Shown: positions 24,695 to 32,256, counted from the stretch's first letter. The stretch is DNA of 33,248 nt from CAYLNH01 sp964384625 (GCA_964384625.1 CAYLNH010000050.1:1-33248); one strand, 5' to 3'. Made by a program: numbers and translations. Notes: a model not told the origin generated them from the letters alone.

Positions 24695-25882
24695 ATGAAA
24701 GCGAAACATCGGCTTTTCCCCAATCTGCGTCTGCCGGCGCTGGTTCCGGCGCCGACGGTGATGGGCAGCAGTCTGGTGTTGTTGTGTTTCATGCTGTATC
24801 TGGTCAGTATGCAGTCGTATTCCGGCCTGCTGCTGCTGATTCTGGGTCTTCTGTTCGGCGTTTATGTCATCAATTTGGTCGAGGCCTACCGCAGTTGCCG
24901 GGCGTTGAGCTTTCACCCGCCGGCGAATGTCACCTGTACCGAGGGCGAGACGTTGAAAGGCACCTGGGAGATCGGCAACGAGACGACACACGCAGCGGGC
25001 AACGCCTCGGTATTCAGCCCGTTCGGGGAGGTGCTGCGGGTCGGCCCGGTGGAGCCGGAAGACACGGTTCATGTTACGCCGGAGCTGCGTTTGTCGCGGC
25101 GCGGCGTGTATCCCTTTCGCCGGCTGCACGTGGAGTCGACGTTTCCATTCGGGCTGATTCGGGCCTCGCGGCGGCTGTCGGTCGCGGGGGAGATCGTGGT
25201 CTACCCGGCGCCGTATCCCTGTGCCGCGCCGCCGGCGGCCGGCTTCGAACCGATGGTCGGCGGCAAATTCAAAGGCAAGAATCGTTCCTCTGCCGGCGAC
25301 CATTTCCACGGCGTCCGGCCGCATCAGCCCCAGGACCCGATGAAGATGATCCACTGGAAAAGTTCATCCAAAGGACTCGGCATCATGGTCAAGGAGTTTG
25401 ACGAGGAGCTCTCCGGCCGGGTCGCCCTCATCGTGGACCCCTCCCCGGGGCGCGCGCCCGACGGCGAATCGCTGTTGGATTGGTCCGCGCGGGCGGCGGC
25501 CTCGCTGATGCTGGCGGCTCTGGATGAAGGCCATCAGGTGGAGTTCATTCGACTCGGCGACAAGCAGAGCCAGCCGGTGCCGCCCTTTGCCGACGGCGAC
25601 ATCGTGCTCGATCTGCTCGCCCGTATGACGCCGGACCGCAAGGCCCGCACCCGCCGGCATCTGGATGACGCCGTCAACCGCGTCCCGCCGCGGGCCGGCA
25701 TCTGCCTCGTGTTGACGGGGGTGAACGATGCGGTGCGCGAACTGATTGAGCAGCGCCTGGTGCCGCAGCGGCGGCGTGTGATCATCTATCTGCCGGCGGG
25801 CTGCCGGCGGGACGCCGCCGATCTGACCGTGCCCACCCGGTTCTTCAGGGCGCACGCGATGGTCGAGGAGGCGGACGCATGA
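24695..25882 (+). CDS. DUF58 domain protein
   Basis: A 395-residue protein with two adjacent N-terminal membrane helices (about 21-60), an extracytoplasmic-type beta region, and a DUF58 / von Willebrand-like domain. The DUF58 signature is present: G-D-H-F-H-G-V-R-P-H (201-210) followed by D-P-M-K-M-I-H-W-K-S-S-S-K (214-226), then a strand V-A-L-I-V-D-P-S that carries a MIDAS-like Asp. Proteins of this type are thought to be substrates or partners of the MoxR ATPase encoded next to them. GGAGG lies 6 nt before the ATG. The last four bases (ATGA) overlap the start of the transglutaminase gene, which implies translational coupling. Confidence 0.9.
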   Translation: MKAKHRLFPNLRLPALVPAPTVMGSSLVLLCFMLYLVSMQSYSGLLLLILGLLFGVYVINLVEAYRSCRALSFHPPANVTCTEGETLKGTWEIGNETTHAAGNASVFSPFGEVLRVGPVEPEDTVHVTPELRLSRRGVYPFRRLHVESTFPFGLIRASRRLSVAGEIVVYPAPYPCAAPPAAGFEPMVGGKFKGKNRSSAGDHFHGVRPHQPQDPMKMIHWKSSSKGLGIMVKEFDEELSGRVALIVDPSPGRAPDGESLLDWSARAAASLMLAALDEGHQVEFIRLGDKQSQPVPPFADGDIVLDLLARMTPDRKARTRRHLDDAVNRVPPRAGICLVLTGVNDAVRELIEQRLVPQRRRVIIYLPAGCRRDAADLTVPTRFFRAHAMVEEADA

Positions 25883-27846
25883 AGAACCGCCTGTATCTGC
25901 TGATCATCCTCGGCATTGTCTGCGCCGGGTTTACGTATGAGTTTACGATCGATTTCCCGTTTATGGCGATTGTCTACGGCCTGGTTGCCGTGGCGGCCTA
26001 TCTTCTGCGGCGGCGGACAAAGCCGAAGTTCCGGCAGATCGAGGGCGTGGTCCTCTTTGTGGCGATCCTGGCGGCGTACTACGCCGGCCCGTCTCTGGGA
26101 CCGAACCGGCTGATCTTTATCGCCAACGCGCTGGCGCTGTATCAACTGTTCCGGCTCTTCCTGCCGATGGACCCGCGGCAGGAAAAATTCGCCCTGGCCG
26201 TCGGCATCGTCCATCTGGCGGTGGGCGGTCTGGCCATTGTCGAGCCGGAGCGGTTTCTGCCGATCCTGGCGCTGGCGCTCTACCTGGTGCCGTCGGCCCT
26301 GGCCCAGATCGACCGCGGTCAATACCGCACAGTCGATCCGACGCGCCCGGTTCGGCAGAACCGTTGGCAATGGGTTGCCCTCGTGCTGTTGATGGTCGGG
26401 TTCTTCCTGTTCTTCCCGCGACTCCCCGGCGCCCGGCGGTTGACGCCGCCGGCCGGCGTCATGGGCGGCGGCGGCCAGGTCCCGGAAGAGATGGACATGG
26501 ACAGCCCCAGCGACCCCGGCAGCGACCGCCTCCTGTTCCGCGTTGCCGGCAAAGACCTCGGCTATCTGCGCATCGACAGTCTCGACGCCTTCGACGGCGC
26601 CAAATGGCGGGCCACCAACTGGTCCAGACAACGCGACCCCGACCGGTCTCTCAGCGCTACGCCGACCCCGGAAATGCTGTTCCGCAAAGTCAAGGTCTTC
26701 TCGCGCAACGTGGTTGGATTGGCCTTGCCGACGGACCGCTATCCCGTCGGCCTGCAGGTGCGCTTGCGCCAGCATATCTACGTGGCCGATCACGGCGGCG
26801 TGCAGACCACCCACAATGTGCCGGCCAACCTGACCTACGAATACTGGACGCAGAAGGAGTCGCCGACCCGTGACCTTCGCGGCACCCGGCATGTCGTCCG
26901 CTACACGAACCTGACGCAGTATCAGCCGTCCCCCGAGTTGCAGCAGTGGCTGGATGATCTGGTGCGGGACGAGCCGACGCCGTACGCGGCGGCCCGCCGC
27001 CTCGAGGCCCATTTCCAGGAGAACTACGAGTACGAATTGGGCGCGCCGAAACTGCTGGCAGACGCCCCGATCGAGGACTTCGTGCTGGTCCAGAAGCGGG
27101 GGCATTGCGGCCGATATGCGTCGGCCATGGCCGTACTGTTGCGCCTGCGCGGCATCCCGAGCCGCGTGGTCCGCGGCTTCGTCCCGCGCGAGTACAACGA
27201 TTTCGGCGAGTTCTACAACATCCGCGCCAGGGACCTGCACGCCTGGACCGAAGCCTGGTTCCCGGATCGCGGCTGGGTCGCTTTTGACGGAACGCCTTAC
27301 GGCTCCGGCGTCGAACTGACCCGGCGCAATCCGGCGTCTTCGATCTATGAATGGCTGGAGGACAACTGGTACGCGCGGATCGTCGAGTTCAGCTCCGAAG
27401 AGCAAGGCGCAGTCATGGGCTGGGTCGCCGGCGCAGCGGGTGCCGCCGGCAATTTTGTGGTCCGCCACATGCCGCTGATCCTCTCCGGACTGCTGTTCGG
27501 CGCAGTCGTGCTGCTCGCTGCCCAGTTTGACTGGCGCCGTCTCCTCGGCCGGCGCGGACCACGCACGCGTGCGGACGTGGTACGTGAAGTCCGGCATTTC
27601 TATGCGCAACTGCTGCGCTCTCTGCATCGCCGCCGGTTTCGGCGCCGGCGGCACGAGACGCCGATTGAGTTCGCCCGCGAGCTGGCCGCCCAGGACCATC
27701 CGGAGATCGAGGCGATTCAACTGGTGACGCAGGTCTTCTGCGATGTCCGCTACGGCGAACGCGAGATCTCGCCCGCGACCCGGGCGGCCGTGGACCAGGC
27801 CCTGTCGAAGGTCGCCGCCTGCCCGGCAAAAGGAGCACCGCGATGA
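25879..27846 (+). CDS. TgpA-like membrane transglutaminase domain protein
   Basis: A 655-residue inner-membrane protein. About five to six helices occupy residues 5-180. An extracytoplasmic region with a transglutaminase-like core follows, and then a further helix (about 531-550) and a cytoplasmic C-terminal tail (DUF4129-like, rich in arginine at about 580-600). The papain-type triad is intact: Cys410 in K-R-G-H-C-G-R-Y, His454 in R-D-L-H-A-W-T-E, and Asp470 in V-A-F-D-G-T-P. The family (TgpA/DUF3488) is membrane-bound and acts on the periplasmic side; its natural substrates are not well defined. It overlaps the DUF58 gene by 4 bp. The trio MoxR-DUF58-TgpA is widespread and probably works as one envelope-maintenance module. 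Confidence 0.92.
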   Translation: MKNRLYLLIILGIVCAGFTYEFTIDFPFMAIVYGLVAVAAYLLRRRTKPKFRQIEGVVLFVAILAAYYAGPSLGPNRLIFIANALALYQLFRLFLPMDPRQEKFALAVGIVHLAVGGLAIVEPERFLPILALALYLVPSALAQIDRGQYRTVDPTRPVRQNRWQWVALVLLMVGFFLFFPRLPGARRLTPPAGVMGGGGQVPEEMDMDSPSDPGSDRLLFRVAGKDLGYLRIDSLDAFDGAKWRATNWSRQRDPDRSLSATPTPEMLFRKVKVFSRNVVGLALPTDRYPVGLQVRLRQHIYVADHGGVQTTHNVPANLTYEYWTQKESPTRDLRGTRHVVRYTNLTQYQPSPELQQWLDDLVRDEPTPYAAARRLEAHFQENYEYELGAPKLLADAPIEDFVLVQKRGHCGRYASAMAVLLRLRGIPSRVVRGFVPREYNDFGEFYNIRARDLHAWTEAWFPDRGWVAFDGTPYGSGVELTRRNPASSIYEWLEDNWYARIVEFSSEEQGAVMGWVAGAAGAAGNFVVRHMPLILSGLLFGAVVLLAAQFDWRRLLGRRGPRTRADVVREVRHFYAQLLRSLHRRRFRRRRHETPIEFARELAAQDHPEIEAIQLVTQVFCDVRYGEREISPATRAAVDQALSKVAACPAKGAPR

Positions 27847-27963
27847 GATCGCCGCCACACCCCGGCGAGGCATCTCGACGCCGGCCGGCGGCATCTGACT
27901 GACATGAGACCGAACGCCGCCGGGAATGAACGTGCAGGACGTTGATGCAGTTGGAGGGTTCGC

Positions 27964-28509
27964 ATGACCGATCAGGCAGATGCAGAGAAGTACCTGGAAC
28001 TCCTTGGCAACCACGAAGAGATGATGGCCAGGCTGTATGAAGTGATCGCCCGGCAGCTCCCGAAAACCGCCACCTTCTGGCTGCAACTGAAAGCAGAGGA
28101 ATTCCAGCACGCCGGCATGCTGACCGAGCTCGCCCGCGAAGTGCAATTGGGCCATGCCTGGATCGCCGCCGAGCGGGAGAATACCCGTAAGATCACCACG
28201 TCCCTCGGCGTAATCGAGGCGCAGGCAACCCGATGGACCAAGGAAGGCGTGTCTGTGCGGGATGCCTTTCGCTACGCCTTGCTGATGGAAAACTCATTAG
28301 TCGAGAAGGAATACTTCGTGCCGCTCCAGGGCGATTCCGCGGCCGTCATCCAGACGCTCGGGGCAATTTACGCCTCGACCAACCACCACATCGAACGCCT
28401 CCGGGAAGCCGCCGCCAGATACTGCCGCCGGCCATGGTACCAGCGACTGCTCGATATCTTCGACGACGAAGCCGACGACAACGCCGACTTCTGGCTGACC
28501 CCTTTCTGA
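27964..28509 (+). CDS. Ferritin-like (rubrerythrin/diiron-type) four-helix protein, predicted
   Basis: A 181-residue, mostly helical soluble protein. Four helices can be drawn (about 6-31, 36-60, 96-120 and 124-154). Candidate metal ligands sit where a diiron ferritin-like protein would have them: Glu18/Glu19 in N-H-E-E-M, Glu46 and His49 in A-E-E-F-Q-H-A, Glu109 to Glu116 in M-E-N-S-L-V-E-K-E, and His142 and Glu144 in N-H-H-I-E-R-L. This resembles rubrerythrin, but there is no C-terminal rubredoxin domain. The product could bind iron or scavenge peroxide, or be a structural relative only. GGAGGG lies 6 nt before the ATG, and the gene is 117 bp after the transglutaminase gene. Whether it shares that transcript is unclear. 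Confidence 0.7.
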   Translation: MTDQADAEKYLELLGNHEEMMARLYEVIARQLPKTATFWLQLKAEEFQHAGMLTELAREVQLGHAWIAAERENTRKITTSLGVIEAQATRWTKEGVSVRDAFRYALLMENSLVEKEYFVPLQGDSAAVIQTLGAIYASTNHHIERLREAAARYCRRPWYQRLLDIFDDEADDNADFWLTPF

Positions 28510-28972
28510 ACAGCGTTCCGAGAATGTCTCACGAGCACCGTCGAACGAGCTTGAGCACTGTCGAAGGTCTGCTCATACCCCGGAGTACAAGTTGACGCTT
28601 GCTTCGCTCCCTGCTGCCCTTTGGACAGCCATGGACGGCATCGTCCGGGATGCTTGGGATACAGGGGAAACGCCGCGTGAGTCGCTCACGGAGTGAGGAA
28701 CTCATTGGGCCGCTGAACACCGGCAGCAGGGGCCGGCGCCGAGATTCGGCTGGTGCTTTGCCGGGAGCGGTTTTGGCTATCAACCGGGCATGGACGACGA
28801 GACCATCCAGGTGTTTGCCGACGAGAATGGCGAAGCTGAGCGCCGGAGACACCCCACGCAATCCTCGTCGCTTTCTAATTGCATCTTCATGCTGTGCCAA
28901 TGTACAACTGAAGAAAACGGATCAATCATACGTCCAACGGCACGAAAACTGCCCGAGCCACCGCAACCGTGA
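28510..28972. other. Non-coding stretch with hairpins downstream of the ferritin-like gene
   Basis: No gene is supported in this 463-bp stretch; open frames on both strands look like GC-frame artefacts. Near its start, the half-repeat GAGCACCGTCGAACGAGCTT and the related GAGCACTGTCGAAGG (about 28539-28567) look like a dispersed-repeat or inverted-repeat end. At 28677-28698 the arms GTGAG, CTCAC and GTGAG can form two mutually exclusive hairpins. It could hold a small RNA or a decayed element, but nothing identifies it. Confidence 0.4.
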
Positions 28973-29052
28973 GGCTGTCAGCCGCCGGTTTGGGCTTGAC
29001 AAACCATTGGAACTTGCTATATTATGTTAGTGTCAAACACGCCTGACAGGCC
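28973..29052 (+). promoter_or_regulatory. Strong promoter with flanking CTGTCAG palindromes, upstream of the 52-residue gene
   Basis: TTGACA (28996-29001) and TATATT (29018-29023) are 16 bp apart; TATTAT at 29020-29025 gives 18 bp. GGCTGTCAGCCG precedes it (28973-28984), identical to the element upstream of moxR. GCCTGACAGGC (29041-29051), the reverse complement of the moxR downstream palindrome, follows it just after the likely start point. The two palindrome centres are 68 bp apart. Confidence 0.65.
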
Positions 29053-29166
29053 TCGACAACGGCCTGCAGAACAAGCAGAACCAGCAGAACAAGGAGGCAG
29101 CTTACCGACAGAAGATACAATCGGATTTCGTATCTTCCGGCAACCTACACCCACGGAGGTCACTCC
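29053..29166 (+). promoter_or_regulatory. Structured 5-prime leader of the 52-residue gene
   Basis: The transcript from the promoter at 28996 would have a leader of about 135 nt. It contains a 6-bp stem CAGGCC/GGCCTG (29047-29066) and three near-perfect 9-bp direct repeats GCAGAACAA, GCAGAACCA, GCAGAACAA (29066-29092). An 8-bp perfect stem GAAGATAC/GTATCTTC (29111-29118 and 29130-29137) comes next, and a GGAGG site (29155-29159) lies 7 nt before the start codon. An extra GGAGG at 29093-29097 has no start codon after it. It could be a cis-regulatory leader; I recognise no known riboswitch. Confidence 0.45.
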
Positions 29167-29325
29167 ATGCCGCTAACCGGCAAGAATGTAATGAGCTGTG
29201 CGCGCCTGGCCGGCTACTGCCGACCGGTCAAACACATGAGTCGAGACAAGCGGGATGAGTTCAACGCCCGCAAGACTTACAAGTTGACGGTCACGGGCTG
29301 TTTGACCAAGCCCAGGACCCGATAA
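29167..29325 (+). CDS. Small basic protein of 52 residues, unknown function
   Basis: The ATG at 29167 is preceded by GGAGG with ideal spacing (7 nt) and by a strong promoter. The frame ends at TAA 29323-29325. The product is strongly basic, with about 13 Lys/Arg in 52 residues, and has three cysteines (C11, C18, C45). It begins M-P-L-T-G-K-N-V-M-S-C-A-R-L-A-G-Y-C and ends T-G-C-L-T-K-P-R-T-R. It has no signal peptide and no membrane helix. Size and charge would suit a nucleic-acid-binding or ribosome-associated protein, but I recognise no family. The gene stands alone, facing the acylphosphatase operon. The strong start signals, not homology, are the reason I call it. Confidence 0.6.
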   Translation: MPLTGKNVMSCARLAGYCRPVKHMSRDKRDEFNARKTYKLTVTGCLTKPRTR

Positions 29326-29360
29326 GCTCACATAGCCCCCGAACTTTCGGGACGTCTTTC

Positions 29361-29418
29361 CCGCTTTCCCGTCCCCGCTTTCCCGTCCCCGCTTTCCCCG
29401 TCCCCGCTTTCCCCGTCG
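29361..29418. repeat. Four-copy 14-15 bp tandem repeat
   Basis: Four head-to-tail copies of CCGCTTTCCCGTCC occur: two of 14 bp (29361-29374 and 29375-29388), then two of 15 bp carrying one extra C (29389-29403 and 29404-29418), the last ending in G. The array sits between the convergent 52-residue gene and the acylphosphatase gene. Minus-strand frames through it encode Gly/Lys/Ser-rich repeats and are not credible genes. Confidence 0.8.
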
Positions 29419-29565
29419 TCGTTGACGGACTGAAGCATTTTCGTCTGCTGCTGCCGTCTTCGCTGTTGCGGGGTAACGGGTATCTTTTGCGGAACGCATA
29501 CACCGCAATCCCCCTGCGGCTTGAAGATGAGTATCGCCGCCACTCCCTTTTCGCGGCCAGCGCCG

Positions 29566-29847
29566 TCAGTACCGAATGACGAAGACCTTGTCGCCCTTAA
29601 TGACCGGAATATCCTCTTCCCGATAGTTATCGACCCAGCCGAGGTAGTCCGGCCCGCGCCGTACAGCCTGCCGGAACGAGGTGATCGCGGCCGGCTCGCC
29701 CTGCGCCTCCAATTCCACCGTGCCGTCCGCCCGGTTCATAACCCAGCCGGTCACATCGAACTCCTGGGCGGTCTTGCGGGTGTAGTAACGAAAACCAACC
29801 CCCTGCACCCGGCCCGAGACCGTGGCGTGAATGCGAATCAGCTCCAT
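29566..29847 (-). CDS. acyP: Acylphosphatase
   Basis: It hydrolyses carboxyl-phosphate bonds such as that of acetyl- or carbamoyl-phosphate, in the cytoplasm. The 93-residue product is full length. It has the signature G-R-V-Q-G-V-G-F-R-Y-Y (12-22) with catalytic Arg20, and G-W-V-M-N-R-A-D-G-T-V (34-44) with catalytic Asn38. It is 32 bp after the AI-2E-family gene on the same strand and probably forms the end of that transcript. A role alongside a permease and two cyclic-nucleotide-binding proteins is not obvious. Confidence 0.95.
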   Translation of the reverse strand: MELIRIHATVSGRVQGVGFRYYTRKTAQEFDVTGWVMNRADGTVELEAQGEPAAITSFRQAVRRGPDYLGWVDNYREEDIPVIKGDKVFVIRY

Positions 29848-29879
29848 GATTTGCGAACTCCGACTAAATCGTACCAGCG

Positions 29880-30998
29880 CTACGCTGCAGTTTCACCGAA
29901 CCCGTAATCCCGGGGCTTACTCTGAAAGCGCTTCATCTCCACGGTCATCACGTGATAGGTGATCTTGATGCCGGCGATGACCGGAATGGCCATGATCATC
30001 CCCAGGACGCCGCCGATGGCGCCGCCGGCAAGGACGCCGATCATGGAAAACACGGGATGGATATTCACCTGCCCTTCCATCACCAGCGGCAACACCACAA
30101 GGTTGTCCAGCAACTGCACGATGATCGCGACCAGAATCACGCCGACGGCAGCCTTGAGGTCCGGCGTCGATGACAGAATGATGATGACGCCGGCAACCGC
30201 TCCGAAAATGGGGCCGACGATGCGGACGATATTGGTAACCGCATAGATCGCCGCGATAATCAGAGCCAGGGTCAGCGTCAACGGCGACAACAGACACACG
30301 GGGACAAAGAGGACGACGGCCACCACAAAGAGGATGAGGGACTCGATCACGACGCCGCGGAGATAGTACCCGAACATGTCGGCACTCTTGTTGATCACGT
30401 AGATACCGGCTTCATAGAGATGGTTCGGCAGGAAGTTAATCAGCGACTTGTAGAATTTATCGCCGTCCAACAGGCCGCAGATCAGGGTGAAGAAGAAGAT
30501 CATCAGGAACTGGCCGCCCTTCACTGCGAGGTCGCCGAGGCCGCCGACAATCCAGTCCTGCTGTTCTGTGAACCATTCGGTGATCTGGGCTTTGATCATC
30601 TCGTGGCTCCACGGTTCCCGGATCAGGCCGTAGCGGTGCAGTTGCTCGGAAAGCTCCTGGGTCTTGTTCAGCAGGTTGGATTGCGCCATGGTCGCGGCGG
30701 CGGCCGAGGGGTCGCTGAGAACCTTGACCTCCGTATTGAACAACGGCACGAGACTGTAGATCAGGAACGCGGTGCCGACCACGAAGACGATCATCAGTAC
30801 GGTGACGGTCAGCCACTTCGAGATGCCGATCTTGGCGGTCCACTTCATGATCGGGTACAACAGGTACGCCACCAGCAACGCCGCCAGCGCGGGGGACAGC
30901 AGTTCGCGCGAACGCCAGACCACCCAGATCCCGAGAGTCAACAGCAGCAGGATCACCGCAAACGTGATCAACACCCGAAGTAGTCGTTCCTCATTCAT
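29880..30998 (-). CDS. AI-2E family transporter (PerM-like)
   Basis: A 372-residue inner-membrane protein with the AI-2E/UPF0118 layout. Two or three N-terminal helices (about 7-30 and 32-50, then 62-86) are followed by an extracytoplasmic stretch (about 90-155) and then five further helices. The late G-P-I-F-G-A-V-A-G-V and P-V-F-S-M-I-G-V-L-A-G-G-A-I-G-G regions are typical of the family. Members have been linked to autoinducer-2 export and to Na+(Li+)/H+ antiport; the substrate here cannot be decided. The ATG overlaps the end of the upstream cyclic-nucleotide-binding gene by 8 bp, so the two are translationally coupled. That suggests the CNB protein might gate or control this permease, which is inference. 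Confidence 0.92.
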   Translation of the reverse strand: MNEERLLRVLITFAVILLLLTLGIWVVWRSRELLSPALAALLVAYLLYPIMKWTAKIGISKWLTVTVLMIVFVVGTAFLIYSLVPLFNTEVKVLSDPSAAAATMAQSNLLNKTQELSEQLHRYGLIREPWSHEMIKAQITEWFTEQQDWIVGGLGDLAVKGGQFLMIFFFTLICGLLDGDKFYKSLINFLPNHLYEAGIYVINKSADMFGYYLRGVVIESLILFVVAVVLFVPVCLLSPLTLTLALIIAAIYAVTNIVRIVGPIFGAVAGVIIILSSTPDLKAAVGVILVAIIVQLLDNLVVLPLVMEGQVNIHPVFSMIGVLAGGAIGGVLGMIMAIPVIAGIKITYHVMTVEMKRFQSKPRDYGFGETAA

Positions 30999-31557
30999 TC
31001 TTTGCCAGCTTCTCCTTGAGCAGCTTGACCTGATGCGAAGTCTCGCGCAGTTGCTGGTCGGTCGTGATCAGGTGGGAGATGATCGTGTCCGTAATGCCGC
31101 GCAGGACCTTCAGGCCGTCGGTCGGGAATTCTTCCAGGAGTTGCTTCACATCGTATGTCGACAACGTCAACAACGTCGTGTCGTGGTCGAGCGCCTTGGC
31201 CGAACTCGTGCGGTAGGCCATGGAGATGATGCTGATCTCACCGAACATGGTGCCCTCGCCGACAACCGAGTAGACCGTGCGCGACTCATCCGCGTTGTCG
31301 ATCGCCTGGGAAAAGATCTCGACCCGACCGGACTTGACCAGGAACAGACAGATCCCCGGGTTGCCCTCGCGAAAGATGATCTCGCCCGGTTTGTAGTGGC
31401 GTTCCGTCAAGGCCCGCATGATCGACCACATGGCCTCGACGCCCAGGTCTTTGAACAGCCGGCTGCGGCGGACGAAAACGTAATTCTCGTCCGTCTCCAG
31501 CTCACGCAACGCCTTGACGGTGGCGCGTTTGACGAGTCGCTCCCAGATGGAGGGCAT
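30991..31557 (-). CDS. Cyclic nucleotide-binding domain protein with C-terminal coiled coil
   Basis: A 188-residue soluble protein with one CNB domain (about 33-150). Its phosphate-binding cassette reads F-G-E-I-S-I-I-S-M-A-Y-R-T-S-S-A (105-120) and keeps Glu107 and Arg116, the residues that bind the cyclic phosphate in Crp-type domains, so nucleotide binding is plausible. The C terminus (150-188) is a charged helix that could be a coiled coil. There is no helix-turn-helix, so it is not a Crp-type transcription factor. It lies 60 bp after a second CNB gene and overlaps the AI-2E-family gene by 8 bp. It could sense a cyclic nucleotide and regulate the permease. Confidence 0.88.
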   Translation of the reverse strand: MPSIWERLVKRATVKALRELETDENYVFVRRSRLFKDLGVEAMWSIMRALTERHYKPGEIIFREGNPGICLFLVKSGRVEIFSQAIDNADESRTVYSVVGEGTMFGEISIISMAYRTSSAKALDHDTTLLTLSTYDVKQLLEEFPTDGLKVLRGITDTIISHLITTDQQLRETSHQVKLLKEKLAKNE

Positions 31558-31617
31558 GGTCTGATTCCCCTTTCAGCAGCCCGTTGCGGCACAAACGTAA
31601 GCCGGCACAGGCTCTGG

Positions 31618-32106
31618 TCAGCGGCGTGGTTTGCTTTCGACAATCTCGCGGCCCCAGAACCGGTCCATGCGGAGGATCAGACCGCTGATCTTCTTGGCAA
31701 ACGACAGTTCGGCGTCGAGGGCATCCATGGAGTCGAGTTCGTTCTTGAACTCGTGGAAGTAGTTGTTCATGTTGACCAGCCGCTGCGCCAGGATCTGGGC
31801 AATGTAGACCGAGGCGTCCGGATGGTCTTTGCAGTAGGCGCGCAGATCTTCGATCACGTAGAACACGGACTCTACGCCGGCGGTCACCGTGGCCGAGTGC
31901 GGACAGTCCAGCAACGCGCCGATCTCGCCGAAAATACTCAACGGCTCACTGATCTTGCAGATCTCCTTGCCGTTGGTGGTCACCGTGACCGAGCCGCTCT
32001 TGAGCAGAAAAACGCGGTTGCTCTTGGCGCCTTCAGCCATCACTGTGTCGCCATCGGCGAATGTGATTTCCTTCAAACCCTCAACGTTGAAAGCATGCTC
32101 ACTCAT
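31618..32106 (-). CDS. Cyclic nucleotide-binding-domain protein lacking the cassette arginine
   Basis: A 162-residue soluble protein with a CNB domain (about 8-100). Its cassette reads F-G-E-I-G-A-L-L-D-C-P-H-S-A-T-V (59-74): Glu61 is kept, but His70 stands where Crp-like domains have Arg. Binding of cAMP or cGMP is therefore doubtful, and another ligand or a structural role is possible. The C-terminal part is helical (about 100-162) without a DNA-binding motif. It is the first gene of the minus-strand run CNB, CNB, AI-2E, acylphosphatase. GGAGG lies about 8 nt upstream of the ATG, and a promoter is visible at 32163-32190. Confidence 0.85.
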   Translation of the reverse strand: MSEHAFNVEGLKEITFADGDTVMAEGAKSNRVFLLKSGSVTVTTNGKEICKISEPLSIFGEIGALLDCPHSATVTAGVESVFYVIEDLRAYCKDHPDASVYIAQILAQRLVNMNNYFHEFKNELDSMDALDAELSFAKKISGLILRMDRFWGREIVESKPRR

Positions 32107-32162
32107 CGCAGGTCTCCTCCCACAAGTACAGGGAAAATTAGGTGATGTATCGGGGCGGATTC

Positions 32163-32190
32163 AATATATCAAACGCCCAAGGCAATGCAA
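32163..32190 (-). promoter_or_regulatory. Promoter of the CNB / AI-2E / acylphosphatase run
   Basis: On the minus strand TTGCAT (32190-32185) and TATATT (32168-32163) are 16 bp apart, about 57 bp before the start codon of the first CNB gene. It fits a sigma-70-type promoter; the -35 is a partial match. It lies in the 150-bp gap after the upstream TIM-barrel gene, beyond a GC hairpin at 32223-32240. Confidence 0.5.
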
Positions 32191-32222
32191 GGAGAGCCGG
32201 GCGCCCCGGGTATTGTCCCCGT

Positions 32223-32240
32223 GGCGGGGCGTGCCCCGCC
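32223..32240 (-). terminator. GC-rich hairpin after the TIM-barrel gene
   Basis: GGCGGGGC/GCCCCGCC forms a 7-8 bp stem with a very short loop, 17-34 bp beyond the stop codon of the 32257-33030 gene. There is no T tract, so it may only pause or protect the transcript. It separates this gene from the CNB promoter. Confidence 0.35.
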
Positions 32241-32256
32241 GCCGCCGAAGGAGGTC

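Noticed and set aside
25786..28155. 789-residue minus-strand open frame
   Set aside because: Antisense to the transglutaminase and ferritin-like genes, which have intact motifs and ribosome-binding sites.
28529..28900. 123-residue minus-strand frame
   Set aside because: No ribosome-binding site, no domain, and it spans repeat-like sequence.
29361..29418. CRISPR array
   Set aside because: Units are contiguous 14-15 bp copies with no spacers, and no cas genes are present.
29173..29508. Minus-strand frames of 70-111 residues through the tandem repeat
   Set aside because: Translation is a Gly/Lys/Ser repeat caused by the array, and they overlap the better-supported 52-residue gene.
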